Below, in pieces: positions 22,801 to 37,800 of a DNA stretch of 64,000 nt. A program made the position numbers and the translations under genes. Below the pieces are notes generated by a model. It saw nothing but the letters and a program-made list of their open reading frames with translations. It ran no database searches and was not told the DNA's origin. Where the stretch lies: the NCBI RefSeq assembly GCF_028476545.1, contig NW_026731611.1, positions 771,001 to 835,000 on the forward strand, written 5' to 3'. The stretch is from Physella acuta. Lineage: Eukaryota; Mollusca; Gastropoda; Physidae. The stretch's first letter is position 1. Each line of letters opens with the position of its first letter.

Positions 22801-25800
22801 GTGAACATTAGATGTAGATTAGATCTATAATTCTAGGTCTAGAACTAAATATTAGATATAGATCTAGGGCTTAGAATCTAGATGTTAACTCTGTTAGTTA
22901 ATGGCAGTTATTGAGTTAGGGCTGCTGTTAGGCCGGCCTACCTCGGCTTTTTTATCTCAATAAAAAAATAATAATTTATTAGCCTAATAAATTATTATTA
23001 GGCCGGTTATCTATCGACTATCGCCTAACTATCGTTTTATATTTTTATTTTATTTATTACTAGATCTAGTAATATACGAAAAAGTTACCTCATCATAATA
23101 AAAGATAAAATTTTAGGCCTATTAAAAACTTAAGCCTAAAAATAAAATTAATTCAGAAATTTAATATTTTTAGAATCAAAATGCTAGATCTAGATTTAGA
23201 TTTTTTCTAGATCTATAGATTCTACAAGTTGCAGATCCAGAGACCTTGAAAATAATTTGTTGAGTTTAGGCTTAAGGCTACATTAATTATTTATTTTCAT
23301 CAAGCCTAAGTTATAACCCGATGTTTCACTTTCATAAGACAAACATTGATTGGCTGTAAAGGAACTCCGTGATCGATTTCTGACAGCCCCACTCTATAGT
23401 TATTTTGTTTACAAAACTTTGCAGATCAAGTTTTTAAATAATAATGCAAATTTAAACACCATGACCTACTTTTTCTATTTTTAGCTTACAATGTGTACAA
23501 TAAAATTTATGGCGGCCTATCGAATAGCAGGATGCCATTGTTTATGTCGCCATTACACGTGAAAACCAAATTCTTTTTGCTTTTTTTTAAATTTTTATTT
23601 AGTTACCGAAAATATTAAAAACATCAAATACATCCAATCTTTAATAAAGTACGAAAAAAAACCAGACCGACAGGATTTTATAACCATATTAATTGTAACT
23701 ACGCCGTGCAAGATTTTAAAATTAATTTATGGACCTCTCAAATACCTTTGAGACTTTTCTTGCTGGTGTCCATTGGGCATTAGTATGATAGTTCTGTGCA
23801 TGCGCAGTGACCTAGGGTTAGGGATAGGATAGGGTTGGGGTTAGGGTTCTGTGGTTGTAAACACATTGAAAACATCGCCGTGATGGCAAGTTGTAGATCT
23901 AGATCTAGACTCTAGTTTCTCTCCATTGCGCATGCGTATCTTTTTCCGGCTAGCATCGGCCAAATATTTTTATCAATAGGCCTATAGGCCAAAAATTAAC
24001 TTTAAAATGCAGTGTTTGCTAGCAAGATTTGCTATAGTATATAATATATTATTATTATGTAAACAGCAGCCATTTGTAAAATAGAGTGGCTTCCCCTGAA
24101 TCTGGCCCTATAAGTTTAAAAAAATAAATTAAACAAAATGTCTGCTATAGTAAATGAGCAGGTTTGCATCTGTTAGAAACATCGCTAGTCTTCATTTATT
24201 ACTGAAAAGTTTAAATTCTTTTGTTTAAAAACAGGTACATAAATGAAACAAGGAAACATTTTTGTATTTTTCAAAACATAAATCCTCCTCAAAATGTGAA
24301 ATAATTATTAAAACTTAAGGAGTCACCTGTTTTTCACATTACTAGTCACGGGTGATTTTACGTACTTAAAACGATAGATTACCATTAGTCCTAATAATTC
24401 TAGATTCTAAAAATCTGAGTCTACTCTCTAGATCGGTAATATTGTACTGTAATAGATTTAGAATCTAGATCTTCTTGGTATGATGGACATGACTCACATG
24501 ATTATGATTGACTGAGTTGATGAAAATTCTTCCAACATTGATTCATTATTATTTATTATTATTATAATAATTACACTGTTAGGCCTACTATTAATAAATA
24601 AATAAATATGCGACCGTAAAAATTAAAAAAAATACAAACTTAAGCTTGAAAATTAGGTATTTGGTAGATCTAGATTAAATGGATTTTGTAAGCATTCATT
24701 ATTATTTATCAAATTGATTATAAGGAATGTGTTGTTGTAAATGTTTTTTCTTATAAATATTTTATTGTGACAGTTGTGTATTTGTGTTGAAAAAGCAGCT
24801 GAAGTCAATATTATCACACTGCACATATTTCTCATTTTTTCAATAAAGTCATTTATTTGTTAACCCAAATTAAAACTTACAAGAACATTTTTGTCAACAA
24901 TTTTTTACTGTTCATAAAAAAAAAGAGTTGCAATTTTAAAATTATGTGACTAAAATTTATTAGAAATTATTGTTCAACATACTTTTTTACATTTAGAGAT
25001 GGGTGTTTTACCTGAAATAGCCAAGGCAGTTGAAGAAATGGATTGGAGGTTTGTATTATAAGTTACGATAATCTTCTCCACAAAATACCCACCAATTTGA
25101 TTAATATAAATATTTATGCAATAGTCACTTGATTTTATATAAATTTATGGTTGACACCCAACTTTAGATCTTTCTTTGTAATATCTAGTTTATAGGAAAA
25201 TACTGATTCTTTAACAAAAATCAATATCTTAAGCTACAGTAAAGGGATTGCATGGTGTAGCATTTGATTGCATGAGAGTGTGGATCTTTATACTATTGAG
25301 GTCTGCCTAGTTTAAGAGCATTGGTTATCTGGCTAAGCCCATATGAGAGAGAGAGAGAGAGAAAGAGAAACATTGTTCATTTTATTATTTTCTCACCCTT
25401 AATTATTAATTTCTCTTGATGTGCTTTGTCAGTGTCACACAGCTTAGAACAATCTTAGGTGTTTCCTTAGAAATATTCCACCTCATCTACATCTGTTCAC
25501 TTTAACATCTTGTTTAACAAATATTATTTATTTAAATTACAGTTTGCCAACAGATGTTCAGGCTGAAGCAATTCCAATGATTCTTGGAGGTGGTGATGTA
25601 CTCATGGTAATTTTCTTGTGCTTAGATAATGTTTGTTTAAAAATTACATTTGCTTTTGAGAGTATTATAGGTTTCATTAAAAAACATTTAATATAAAGTC
25701 AAAAAAGGTGTGGTTAAGTTGTCTGGCTTATTTAAACCAATGATGTAATGATTTTGTATACTAATAAAAGGAAAATAGTTTATTTGTGACTGTATTTTAG

Positions 25801-28800
25801 CTTGAATGATTCTAGTTTTAAAATAAATAGTTTTAAAATGGTATATTTCATTTAATACAATTTTTTTATCACCACATCAGGCTGCTGAAACTGGAAGTGG
25901 AAAAACTGGTGTAAGTATCACATGGCAAATTAAAGTTTATTAATTGTTTTTTTAGCATTTAAATTGATCCTGCTTTGTTTAGTAACAAGTAGCATAAAAT
26001 CAAATATTACATATCTTATTCAAAAGCTTTAAGCTTAAGATGTGTAAAGATGAAACATTAATAAAAAACAACCTGTGCTTTTGTTATAGATATATTGAAT
26101 CAAGTATGATTAAAACCTGTTTCATTTTAATAGGCATTTTGTTTGCCAATACTACAAACTGTGTAAGATGAAGCATTACTAAAAAACAACCTGCGCTTTT
26201 GTTATAGATATATTGAATCAAGTATGATAAAAACCTGTTTCATTTTAATAGGCATTTTGTTTGCCAATACTACAAACTGTGTATGAGACTATTAAAGATA
26301 TTAGAGAAGGCAAAAGTGGACCTCAGAAGGGTGCTCAAAGTAGTGGAGGTAGGCTGATTGAGCAATAATAAATTAGTCTAAACTTCTATTTTCAAGTTAA
26401 TAACAGTGGAAAAAATATACAATAGATAAGATTTAAAAATCAGAAGTGACATGTTTTATTGTGACAGCCACATTTGAGTTAAATCCTATTTTTTCATTAG
26501 GTGGATCAAAAGTGCAATGGAAAATGAATGTATATGACAGAGGAGATGCAATGGGTATGTATTTAAACTGTTTGATAAATTTAAAAAATTTGGCAGCAAA
26601 ATCCCTCTAATTTTAATCAGTTGTTTGTGTGTTAATCTGTTTGTTTATTTGTAGTTATAGTTGAGATGTCACATTCATTTTTACATCCACTTTTTCTATA
26701 GCAATCAGTCCTGATGGCTTGCTTTGTCAATCTCGTGATCAACAAACGTGGAATGGCACAAGAAGCAATAAAGCAGTTTATGGAAAAGGTGACAATTTTT
26801 GGTTGGATATATAAAATGAAATTCACCGGTTTTTGTGCTTATTAATTGTTTAGTTTTTAACACTAATGACCTGAATAATTTACACTTTCCGCAGTAATTA
26901 TTTTTTTCTTCTAGATTTAGTTCCTAGGCTGCAAAAAAAACTTTTCCTCCAAATATTTAAAATTAACCACATGTACATAAACTAATTGTAATTAAGTGCT
27001 CGACACTGATACAAATTTTAAGTCATTAGTTATTTATCAATGACAGGAAATGTTCTTTGTTTTAAAGGAGAGAAAATTATGAGTAGCTTTTTTACAGAAA
27101 ATACATTTTCTTCTGTTGGGAGAATTTATGATAAAATGTTTTTAGTTGTATCTTATTCATAGAAAACAAAAGTACATTCATTTTTCTATTTAAGTCATGG
27201 AATAGATTAATATTAAGACGGATAGCTTTTTAGATAGAATTCTGCAGTGTTAAAAAATGAACGTTTTTGTCATACAGAAACACCATTTAAAAAGGCAGAT
27301 CAAGCAGTATTGTGATCTAGGTTAAAATTTGTGTTTCATCTTCAGGCAAATACTATTACGAAGGTACAGTTACTGATGAAGGCTTATGCAGGGTGGGCTG
27401 GTCCACAGAAAAAGCCAAGTTAGATTTAGGTACTGATAAGTTTGGATTTGGTTTTGGAGGAACTGGCAAAAAGTCTTGGGACAAGCAATTTGACAGCTAT
27501 GGAGAGGTAATTAAATACTTTGTAATTTACTTTACATGATAAGGTATTATGCACTGATTACATAAAACTATTAGGAGGATTTCATCAATGCGTTAGGGGT
27601 CATCCATTTATGACGACCACACAGATGTGCGGGACTGAAGGGGGTGGGGGATTTCGGGTCATTGTGGACATCCACAAAATACTTATATTAAAAAAACAAA
27701 CAACTGGACACGAAATGTAGGTTATACATTAAATCTGCAGTTTTCGTGTTGAATATCCCCAGCACAACGAGTGAATAAATGTATCAGAAATGTAACTGTA
27801 TACCGCCCTCATATGAAAAAAGCGGGAGGTTTTGTTATTTTGCAATCAGGAGGGGAGGGGGGAGCAGTGACATGGCAATTATTTAAAACATTTCACAGTA
27901 TTTTAAACGTTTCAAACACTTAAAACATAAGTTTAAAAACAATTAGTTCTAGACTTCGATTGTGTAACTTAATCACAGTCTAAATCATTAATTTTTGTCA
28001 AAGCCTAAGATGACGCAGATCTAGATATTTTTTTCAAGTAAAAATGCTCAAAATAACCAGGTAGGGCTCACAGTCAGCGCGACTTTGACAAAAGGAGGGG
28101 GGGGGGTTGTTATGGAAACACATGTAGCGTAGAGCTGAGTAAAGTGTTTGGCCCACAGCATCTTCAGTTAAAAAAAATAGTGTTAATAATATAAGGCAGA
28201 AAAATACTATCAAATACAAAATCAAATGTTTAATATTTTGGACTTTTCGTTTGGTATTGACAGAAACATTTAAATAAAGCAAGCACTTATCACATAGGGC
28301 CTAATTTATACTAAGTCGTTTGAAATATGCTTATTTTTCTTCAACACTTTCTAGGCTCAACTTTTAATATTATTATTTGGGCCTAGTATGTATAGTAATA
28401 GATGTTACGGAAAATATCAAATCCTTTATTACATTAGCAACTAATAATGTAGTAAGGTACACATTACATGTTCTTATTAGTAATTTTGCATTATGTTTTG
28501 AAAGGTCTACTAAATTTTTGTGGACGTCGACATGGGGGGGGGGGGGGGGTTCTAAGATTCCAAATTTTTGTGGAAGTCATAAATGGATGACCCCTGACCA
28601 ATCCTATATTCTTAGACTTGTGACCTTGTTTTTTAAAACTGAGTTATTTAACTGTAAACAATGCCTGCGCTCGGATCATATTTATCGGGGCTCAGGTCAT
28701 TACCATGGGCGTGCTGTATGAAAGCTGTGAGTGTAAATTAATTACTCATCGTAATAGGTGTCATGGACATTGAGGGGCGCTCTCGGGAGTCCCCGATTAC

Positions 28801-31800
28801 ACTACCACATGGGCGCAGTGCACGGTCCCTGACTCTGTTTAAATAATCAAATGTCGTGTGCTACCTTGTCAATATTGTAGGGTGCTCCTTGAAACTAATG
28901 TAGGCGCCATATCGCTCATGGGAAAGCCAGGGCCGCCAAATCACACCCTCCCGGGTCCCCGGCAGACACTTCTGATTATGTTTAGTGAATGACTCTGATA
29001 GCCCATTTTGTCTATAGTCTATAGCACAGTTTAAAATGAATGTAGGTGCTATAATGCTCATAGGAAAGCCCCGGATGCCAAAAGGCACCCTGCTGTGGTG
29101 CCGCCCCTGCAAAATTTAAATATTTTTTTCGCAGAAATCCTCCACAGGAGCATTCTCAACAACTTCCCTTAGTTTTATGCCGTATTTGGTGAAAGGTGTA
29201 GTAATGCATAAAAGACAAACAAACACACGCACACATACTTTCATTTTTAAATATATAGACAAACTGTGGATGTGGTTGGGTCAGTAAAGGTCATGGTTGC
29301 TAAACCAAAAAATCTTGAGTTCGAACCCCCAGGCAGATGAGGCTGGATAGCAGGGGGACAGTAACACATGTTGAAGAGAAAAATAAAAAATCTTGTTGCT
29401 TGTTCTAGGATGAACATTAGACTTCGTTTGTCCATTCCCCTAATATGTAAAACAAAACTTATCCATAGACCACCAAGCATCTTTTTTGTTGTTACAAAAT
29501 TTCTAAATGTCACAGTTTTGTACTACTTCTAATGCTACTACTAATGACTAATATATTAAAAAAAACCATGCTAATTGCATTAGTTTAGAGAAAACCCCTT
29601 TTTATATCTTTAATAGAAATTTGCAAAGCTTTGTATTGATTTTGAAATGATAAACCACACTCTTACCTACTTAATGTTACAAGATCCTCAAGGATGATGT
29701 TGGCACTTCAAATTCCATTCTTTTATTTCAGTCTTTTGGAATCAATGATGTCATTGGTTGCTATCTTGACCTTGAAAAATGTGAAATAAAGTGGTCTAAA
29801 AATGGTGAGTTTTTTTTTAGCAGTTTTGAAGTTTGCTTTGTAGCAATTTGGAAAATGTAGTTGATGAAAAATCCTTTTTATTGTTATGTTTATACTTGAC
29901 ATTTTTGTATTTCAGGTATTGATCTGGGTAAAGCTTTTGATATTCCAGGTCATTTGAAAAGTGAACCTTTTTATGCTGCTGTTGTTTTAAAGGTGAGGGC
30001 TCACAATGTTTTTGTAATAATTTCTTATAAAATCACTAAATCAGCAGTTGATAGTTCTTTTTGACTCATAAATTAAATGTTCAAGTCATTTTTGGGTGTC
30101 ACTGAAAGAATATTTTTCATCTTTTGTGCCCCAAGTAATAAAAAAAAACCCCTGATCCTGTATTATTTTCTTTTAAGTGCTTTTATATGTTTGCATTGTT
30201 TTCTGCATGTGCTAACACCTAGTGGAAATTACTTAGTGATTCAAGTTACTTAAATCTAGTCCTCATTATGTTTTCTTGATGCACATATTGGTAAACATTT
30301 TAAAAATTTCCCAATGAAAGCAACACTATCAACAAATAAAAAATGATTAAAAAAATGTGTCTGTCTGATTTGTTGCGGTCATTTTGTTGAGAATGTTTTG
30401 TTATTGGTCATTAGGACACAGCAGGATTGAAAGTGTATTTTCTAGTGTTAATTGTTATTAGCTTTTCTTTCAGAATAAAGTTTGTCAAGTATTAGAATGT
30501 AATAATTTATCTTGTACTTTTTCAGAATGCTGAAATGGAATTTAATTTTGGGACCAAAGCATTTAAATTTCCGCCACAGGTAAGAATAAATAGTGTAAAA
30601 AACTAAGAATTTTTAAAACTAAGAAAGTGGTTTCAGGATATTAGGAGTTACTGCTATACCCCTGAAATCTGATTGATGCTCTATGTGTGGATTAATGTCC
30701 CTCACAATATCAAAGCTGAGCTAGAGGCGTAGCAACATATTCATGGAAACAAAATGAAATTCAAAAGACCCAACAAATTGAAGACGTGCTCTGCCTCGCA
30801 CATAGTAAACAACAAATGCAGAACAAACTGGTTGAAAAAGCAGTAAAAATGGGTAGGATGATAGTGATATATACCAAGGTGTTCAGATTACAATCAGCAA
30901 AAATAAAAAGCTTGTAACTTTCTAAACCAATGTGGAATTCATATGCATTGTGAAGAAAACTAACTCAGGATCCTTAACAACATACGAAATCTGTTCTACT
31001 GTATGGCTTGCAGAATGAAATTAGACAGAGAAAATGTGGCATACACTAAGAAAGGCAGTTAATAACACAACTAAGCAGGCACTATAGTGAAATCCACAGG
31101 GAAAGAGGAAGAGAGGGACATAAAAAAGTCATGAAGAAAATAATTCAAAAGAGAGAAAAAAATAGTTGGTGAAGTGTTAACTCAATCAAACGCTCATCTC
31201 TTTGGTAAAACTTAATTACTCACTTAAATAATAACACATTTTTTAGTCCTAAATCATTTTACATATAGAAGGCTTGGTTATAATTTTCTGAAATACTTCA
31301 AATTTGGACCAAACCAGAGGCGTAGCGACCCTTCCCAGCGCCCGGGGACAAACTTTTCGATTTGCACCCCCCCTCGAGATTTTGATTTGCACCCCCCTCA
31401 TACTTTCGATTTGCACCCCCCCCCCTCGAGATTTCGATTTGCACCCCCTCTCAAACTTTCGATTTGCACCCCTTCAATTTATTTTTCCAACCCATTTTGG
31501 TGCCCCCTAAGGTCGGCGCCCGGGGACATATGTCCCCCCCCGCCCCCCCCCCCCTCGCTACGCTACTGGACCAAACAGTAATTTACAAAGAACTATTTTC
31601 GTTATTTTTAACAACACTGGCTGGAGAAATCGAACACTATGCACTAATACAATTAGATTCTTTTAAGTGTTTTAAGATTTTTCTATGCATCTGTCCAATG
31701 TAAATTATTCTGATTAATGTTGGAAAAAAAGCTTCCTCACCCTTGTTGGATAAAGTTGGTGGGGAGTTGTTGCCGGTCACTGGCTCTTGAGAGTATTTGT

Positions 31801-34800
31801 TTGACTGTTTATTTGTTTGACTGTTACACAATCAAGATAGAAAACAGTTAAATTAGTGTAATGCCTAACTTTGACGTTCTATAATTCAAAACTGCAGTTT
31901 AAAATGAGCATTTTAATTTTTTTCTACCCCATGACATGGAACAACTTTTATTTTATAAATTTGGCTCCTTTGATAGCTTCATTATTTCCACATTACTACT
32001 GCAAAACCAAAAATTACCCTCAATATGCATACAAACATATCAGCTCCTGGAATCATAAAAATTGATTTTCTTTCAAACTTTGATTCGTGTTTCTTATGTT
32101 TTAACATTTTTAAAAATATGAATCTGAAGAAATATGTTTTTAAGACATTTTTAGACTTTTTTGCTTTTTAGTTCAAAACACGTAACAACTGCTAAAAAAA
32201 ACATACACATCTTTATGGTGATATGTGTTTTTATTAAATTCACTTTAAAGGATTCTTTGTGAAGATGATAATATTTGAATCTACTTGGATACATCTGTAT
32301 TTGAATGTAATATCACTTATGATGTTGCTTCATGTTTATTCTTTACTTTGATTGATAAATGTAAATATCCTCTTTGAAAACAAATCTAAGGTAATGCATG
32401 CAGGGGAGTAGTAAATTGAATAAACAGATACAGGAAAATATTAAATCCATGCTCATTAATGTATTGATCATTACATCTAGTCCTTATCAGAAGTCTACTA
32501 TTATTTAATTAAGTTTTATGAGCTCATAAAAATATTTATCTACACTTCTCTATTTTCTTAATTAAGCGATTTTATTTGAAAAACAAAAACAAGGAATCTT
32601 TCAGAGAAAATATTTTTAAAGAATAGTAGAAGTAAAATTATTAAAATATTTAATAGCATAAAACTATTTTGTTGAAGAAATCTTATATATTAACAATACA
32701 TTTTTTTAAACTAGGGAAAATTTGTTTTTTTAACATTAAAAAATAATTGAAAAGAAAAAAAACTAAAATAAAAACAACCCATAAAATAATCTAAGTTAGC
32801 AAAAAGTGGTTCTATAACTATGAAACAAAAAGATTTAAAAAATAATATATGAAAAACAGCTAACTGAGTTTGCCAGATATTATCATCGAACAGTTTTTCT
32901 TTGAGTTTTAGGGCTTTTTACAATATCAGCCACTGAGAGCAACTAACCTAAGAATTTATGTTTATGAGTAGTAACAGAGGATTCTGTTTCAACTAGAACA
33001 TTGTTCTTTTCACTCTGGTCATATGCTTACAGCTCTTCATAATACAATGTTAGCTAATAATATCATTATAAAGTGTGTTGCATTTTTAATACATTAATTC
33101 TGGAAGGCTGGGTTGAAGAAAGTGCAGCTTTTTAACCAATTAATAATTTATTTTTGATCTATTCATCTAATAAAAAAATTATATATAAGGCCTACAGAAT
33201 TAATTAAAATTAATCTAAAAAGTAAGTATACCAATGTAGACCTACTAAAATTCTATTCATACTATATTTGTGCAGGTTGTACTTGAAATTGATGCAAACG
33301 TTCTTTAATCAGCGTCTTTATATATATACATTACTAAATAAGCGTAATTTCAATTTTAAAGCTTTTTTTTTTTAAACACAGCAGGTTGATAATAGTTTGT
33401 TAGAAGTTAGGGTTAATTCAGCAAGTAGAAGTGTTCTGACAAACTCTAAAATACAACCGACAAGCACACATGGTCCCATTCGTTATTTTATGATAGGAAA
33501 GGCATAGGCCTGCATGATCCCATTTTTTTATTTCCATGTAAGAAATGCAGGCCTACATGATTTTTCAGTTATTTCCTGATTAGACAGGCAAACTTCGTCT
33601 CATTTGTTATACCCTGTTAAGACATGTACACGTGGTCCCATTTGTAATTTCCCGATGAAACAGCCACAAGTAGGCCTAGTCCTATATCATATTTCCTGAT
33701 TTGACTGGCACACGTTGTCCCATTAGTTATTCCCTGATGAGACAGACGCAAGCAGATTCTAGTCCTATTTTATGTTTCCTTATAGGACGAGCAAAAGAGA
33801 CTTGGTCCTGTTGGTTCCTTTTGAAATCCAGTTAGATCTCTACTTCACCTTGGTTTCTTTAGCTACTTTAATTACCCCTTATTTATTATATTGTTCCTTA
33901 ATATAAAAATCACAAAATATCAACACTATAAAACAACCAAGTTAAATGTCGAAACATTAAGACCTATGTACGTCGGCTTTTTTTTCCCAGTAGGCCTACA
34001 TATACATGACCTTTAACTACTATGTAGGCCTACTGGGTTTAGTAGAAGCTGTTAAATTGTAGGCCTACTGGAAACAAACCCCTCCCCCACCTGTCGTCTT
34101 TTTAATTTGGGAATATTATTATTTATATTACATACTGTTATTATATAGCTTTTTATATTACTAAGTAGCAATAAGATTCAGGAATAGGACTCAACTTTAG
34201 CTGCAGTTAACATTAGGTAATCCCTAATGGAGGCAGGGACCATTAGCAGCTTTTTATCGATTACCCGTAGCCAGAAGTTCGCAAAACGTTTATGGTGGTG
34301 TTAGGGGCTGGCTGTTAGATTTTAAGTATCGTTTTCTGTGTAAGTTACATTAGGTCTGTCCATTCCGGAGTACCCATCTAAATTCTATAGTACCTATTAT
34401 AATCTTATTGAAGTATATAGTATCTTTTGAATTATTTAGTACCAGTTTAGTATCAATTAAAACCCTTTGATTCCTACTTGAATTATATAAGTAAGCATGT
34501 TGATTATTTAGTTACTATTTGTTTTATAATACCAATTTGAATTTATAGTATCCATTTGACTATAGAAATGAGCAGTCTGATTTAACTTTTTATTGTAGGG
34601 TGGATATCAAGCACTAAGTTCCGTGGCTTCTGAAAATTGCAAAGAGTCAAAGATAGCAGGTTAGTCTTTGTTTAAATGTGCGTTGTCTTTTAGACGCCTC
34701 ATCTATAATCCAAAGTCGTAAAAAGAGGGGGTGGGTGGTGGGATAGTGACGTATTAAAATTATTAGGCTTATAAAATATTTCTTTTATTCAACGATCACC

Positions 34801-37800
34801 TCTATTGCTTTTCTATAAATACCATGGCGCAACTTATTTTCTCTGTACTTTGTAATGTTTGTGGGCGATCGAAAACCAGTCCTAGGCTAATAACTACAGT
34901 TAGATTGATTGTTTTAAAAAAATATTCTTTAATGAATATTAATTGCTGTTCTCATGTACATCTCCACAAAGACATCGCTCATCCTGATATTTGCGTGAGG
35001 TGTAAAAATAGTAACATGAGATTACTTTGAAATCCGCTGCGATCAATACTTTGTGTAAAGAATTTTTGTTTGCTTTAATCTAAGTACCAGACCGTGTATC
35101 CTCTATAGATCAGTGTAAAACCATTTTCTTCAAAAGTTTTCTCTCGTTAATTGGTCTACGTGAGGTCGCAGCACACAACTTTTAGGCCCATCTCACTAGG
35201 GAAATTGGTTATTATCTATAATCTTTGTATTAATCGTAATAAAAGTGAAGCTGTGTTGCTGTTTTATACAGAGAATATAACTCTTTTGATACAGTTAGTG
35301 GAATAGCAGACAGAACCGAATAAGCTGAGAAAATAGCCACGGTTACAAATAAGGTTACGATCCCAGCTGATGGCACATCTGTTCACATTACAAGGAAACA
35401 AAGGCCACATTTTTTACGTGTCAGTCAAAAGGCTCGCCTCCCTGTTTTCCTGATTGCTTCATTTCGCTTCCTGTTTTGGGCAACCCGGCACTTTGTTCTT
35501 GCTGTTTCACCTACTTCAATTCTTCCCTTTTTTTCTCTTTTCCAATACTTAGCAAATTGAAGCAACTACAATTATATTATGTAGTACACGCAACTCAGCT
35601 AACATAAATGTGTTGTTTGTGATAACATTTTTGCATTCGTATTAAGTATTTATAAAGTAACAAAAGTGTTTTTTTTCGTTGAACTTGAAAGAAAAAAAAA
35701 GTTTCATATCCGTATTTCAATATTTTTATACTGCGTCGATGTGTTTTTAGCTAATATACAAAATCACGGACTACACTGTATGAACCAATTTTTCTGTAAA
35801 ATTATTTCTTTAGTTTTTTTTTTTAAATGTTGACCTCATTCACCTCTTACTATAATTTTACATTGTTTTTTCTACATTCTTAGTTTTTTTACGGAACATG
35901 TTTTGTCAGAACTTTAACTTATCAAGGACCCTCAATAAAACTTCCCACATTGCAATAACAGCTAAATCTAAGGTATTTTAAGAAACAATGGCCAGCTTAT
36001 TAGCTGTGTTTCCATTAAATTTAGTCTGGTTTTGAAGCACGCCAACGTGGTCCCTTAGCTGCTTTAGAAATGTAATGACTGCAGTCACATTCAGATAGTG
36101 AACAATTAAATATTTTGTTTCCATCTCCGGATAAGGTACCACCTAACCTTATTACTTGTTTGTGTGTCAAAAAAACCTGCCGAGTATAGAACACAGTTTT
36201 TTTAGGCCTGATGAGAAACTGCCATTTTCGATATTTCTAGAAGAAATAACAGTGAATCGTCCAGTTTCATTTATCATGAAAATGTTTTCCTGTCGAATTC
36301 TATCAGTTTAGAGTGGTTATGCATAGAGTAAAATATTCTGACGTTGAAAGAAGCAACGCAGCTTCCTCCGCTTATCGCCTCTCATTATAAAACGGGTCAT
36401 TGAAGACTATTCCACAAGATCCTAACTCGCCAATCTGTGAACTCCAACGCCCGAAGGCTTGTCATCTTTAGCAAGTCATTGTCTGTAGCACCGAGATTCG
36501 TCTGTCCATTTGAGTGCATGTTGAGGCTTAGCACCCCAGGGGGACTTTACTCAGATATTTGTCCTTACTTTGACCCTTACACCAGTGCAAACATTTCACA
36601 ACCCACACGAAGTTTATGATGTCTAGACGAATTTCTCATTACATTCACACTTGTAGGGTCCCGCTTTACTTGATCACCACCTTCACCGACGGATTACATC
36701 TTATTGTAGAAATCATGCATTCAGTTCGTAACCGACTGCGTTGTAGAAGACAATGATCGATATTTATATAGCTTTTAATGACGTCTTTCCTTGAAACTAA
36801 TACAAAATTTCCTTATTGTTTATTGAAGTAAATAACTGATAACGATACTTCTACCCCTGATGATAAAGTAAACGAAGCATTCCAACATTCCTTGGCTTAT
36901 TGCGAAGTTTAAAGCTTCAAGGGCTCTTAGTCATTAATTTTATCTGCATGACAAGGCACGCAACATTTCTCATGGCGATATAATACAATTTAAACTTTAA
37001 CCATCCAGAAGAAGCGGAGGAGGAACTGTAATCAAGCTTATATTTCTTGTATCAGAAAGTAACTTCACCAAGTTTTAACTTTCAGGAGCAGAACGCTTGA
37101 ATCCAGTTGCCTACAATATATTAAACGCTGAACCAATTTCAGCCGGTCATTTTGAGACGTTATGTGTACCGTTGTACAGCTTATAAAGTTTTAATAGACA
37201 CAATAGAAGTGTTAAATACTTTTGCTGAATATCCTTACATGCTCAGCTACTACAGAATCTTCACCTTTTTATAACAGCTCACCTCTTTACCTAGCTGTGA
37301 TATTTTTTTTTGAAAACGAATGTAAAAAGTAATTCTAGACTAGCAACCCTGTCAGTGAACTGATAATCACATGTCTTTTGTATGATTGCTTTTTTGTTTT
37401 ACAATAGAATCTGCCCACGTTGCTCCTTATCAATCTTTAAATAAAGCAATAATCTTTATATACTGCTGGGCTCTGGTTTAAATGTATAAGCGTATAACAT
37501 AAAGGGAAGTCATCGAGCAAGCAGGAAATGATAACATTTTTTCCTTGTTCTAAATTTATCTGCTGGCTGAAAACCGTTTTTAACTTGTTTTTAAAACAAT
37601 TGAACCAACTTTGCATTTCCTGCTTTTGAATGCATGTGAACAGCGGAGCTAGAAATCTTATTTTACAAGAAGCTGTTTCTCTAGGCTAATACACATTTAA
37701 CATATTGAGCAACAAATATATACAATACAGACTTTTTACAGCTTTAACATTGAAGGTGGAATAGATGGTTGTTTTTAAGTTCAATTGTGTTACATAGAAA

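Larger units (their letters stand above)
30580..34598 (+). other. DDX1 intron 11 (4.0 kb)
   Basis: Holds a hAT MITE (31315-31568), a degenerate tandem array (33465-33790), a short perfect inverted repeat (33986-34037) and a degenerate AGTACCNATTTGAATTATAGT-like tract (34370-34560). The remaining 31600-33460 is AT-rich with nothing recognised. Confidence 0.75.

Noticed and set aside
26134-26162. Use of the first exon 5 acceptor as the normal DDX1 exon
   Set aside because: It would shift the frame or hit TAA at once. Only the acceptor at 26250-26251 continues the conserved protein, so the upstream copy is listed as a finding only.
28861-29112. 83-codon minus-strand frame with two similar halves
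   Set aside because: The halves mirror a duplicated non-coding block within a degenerate repeat; no start or splice support.
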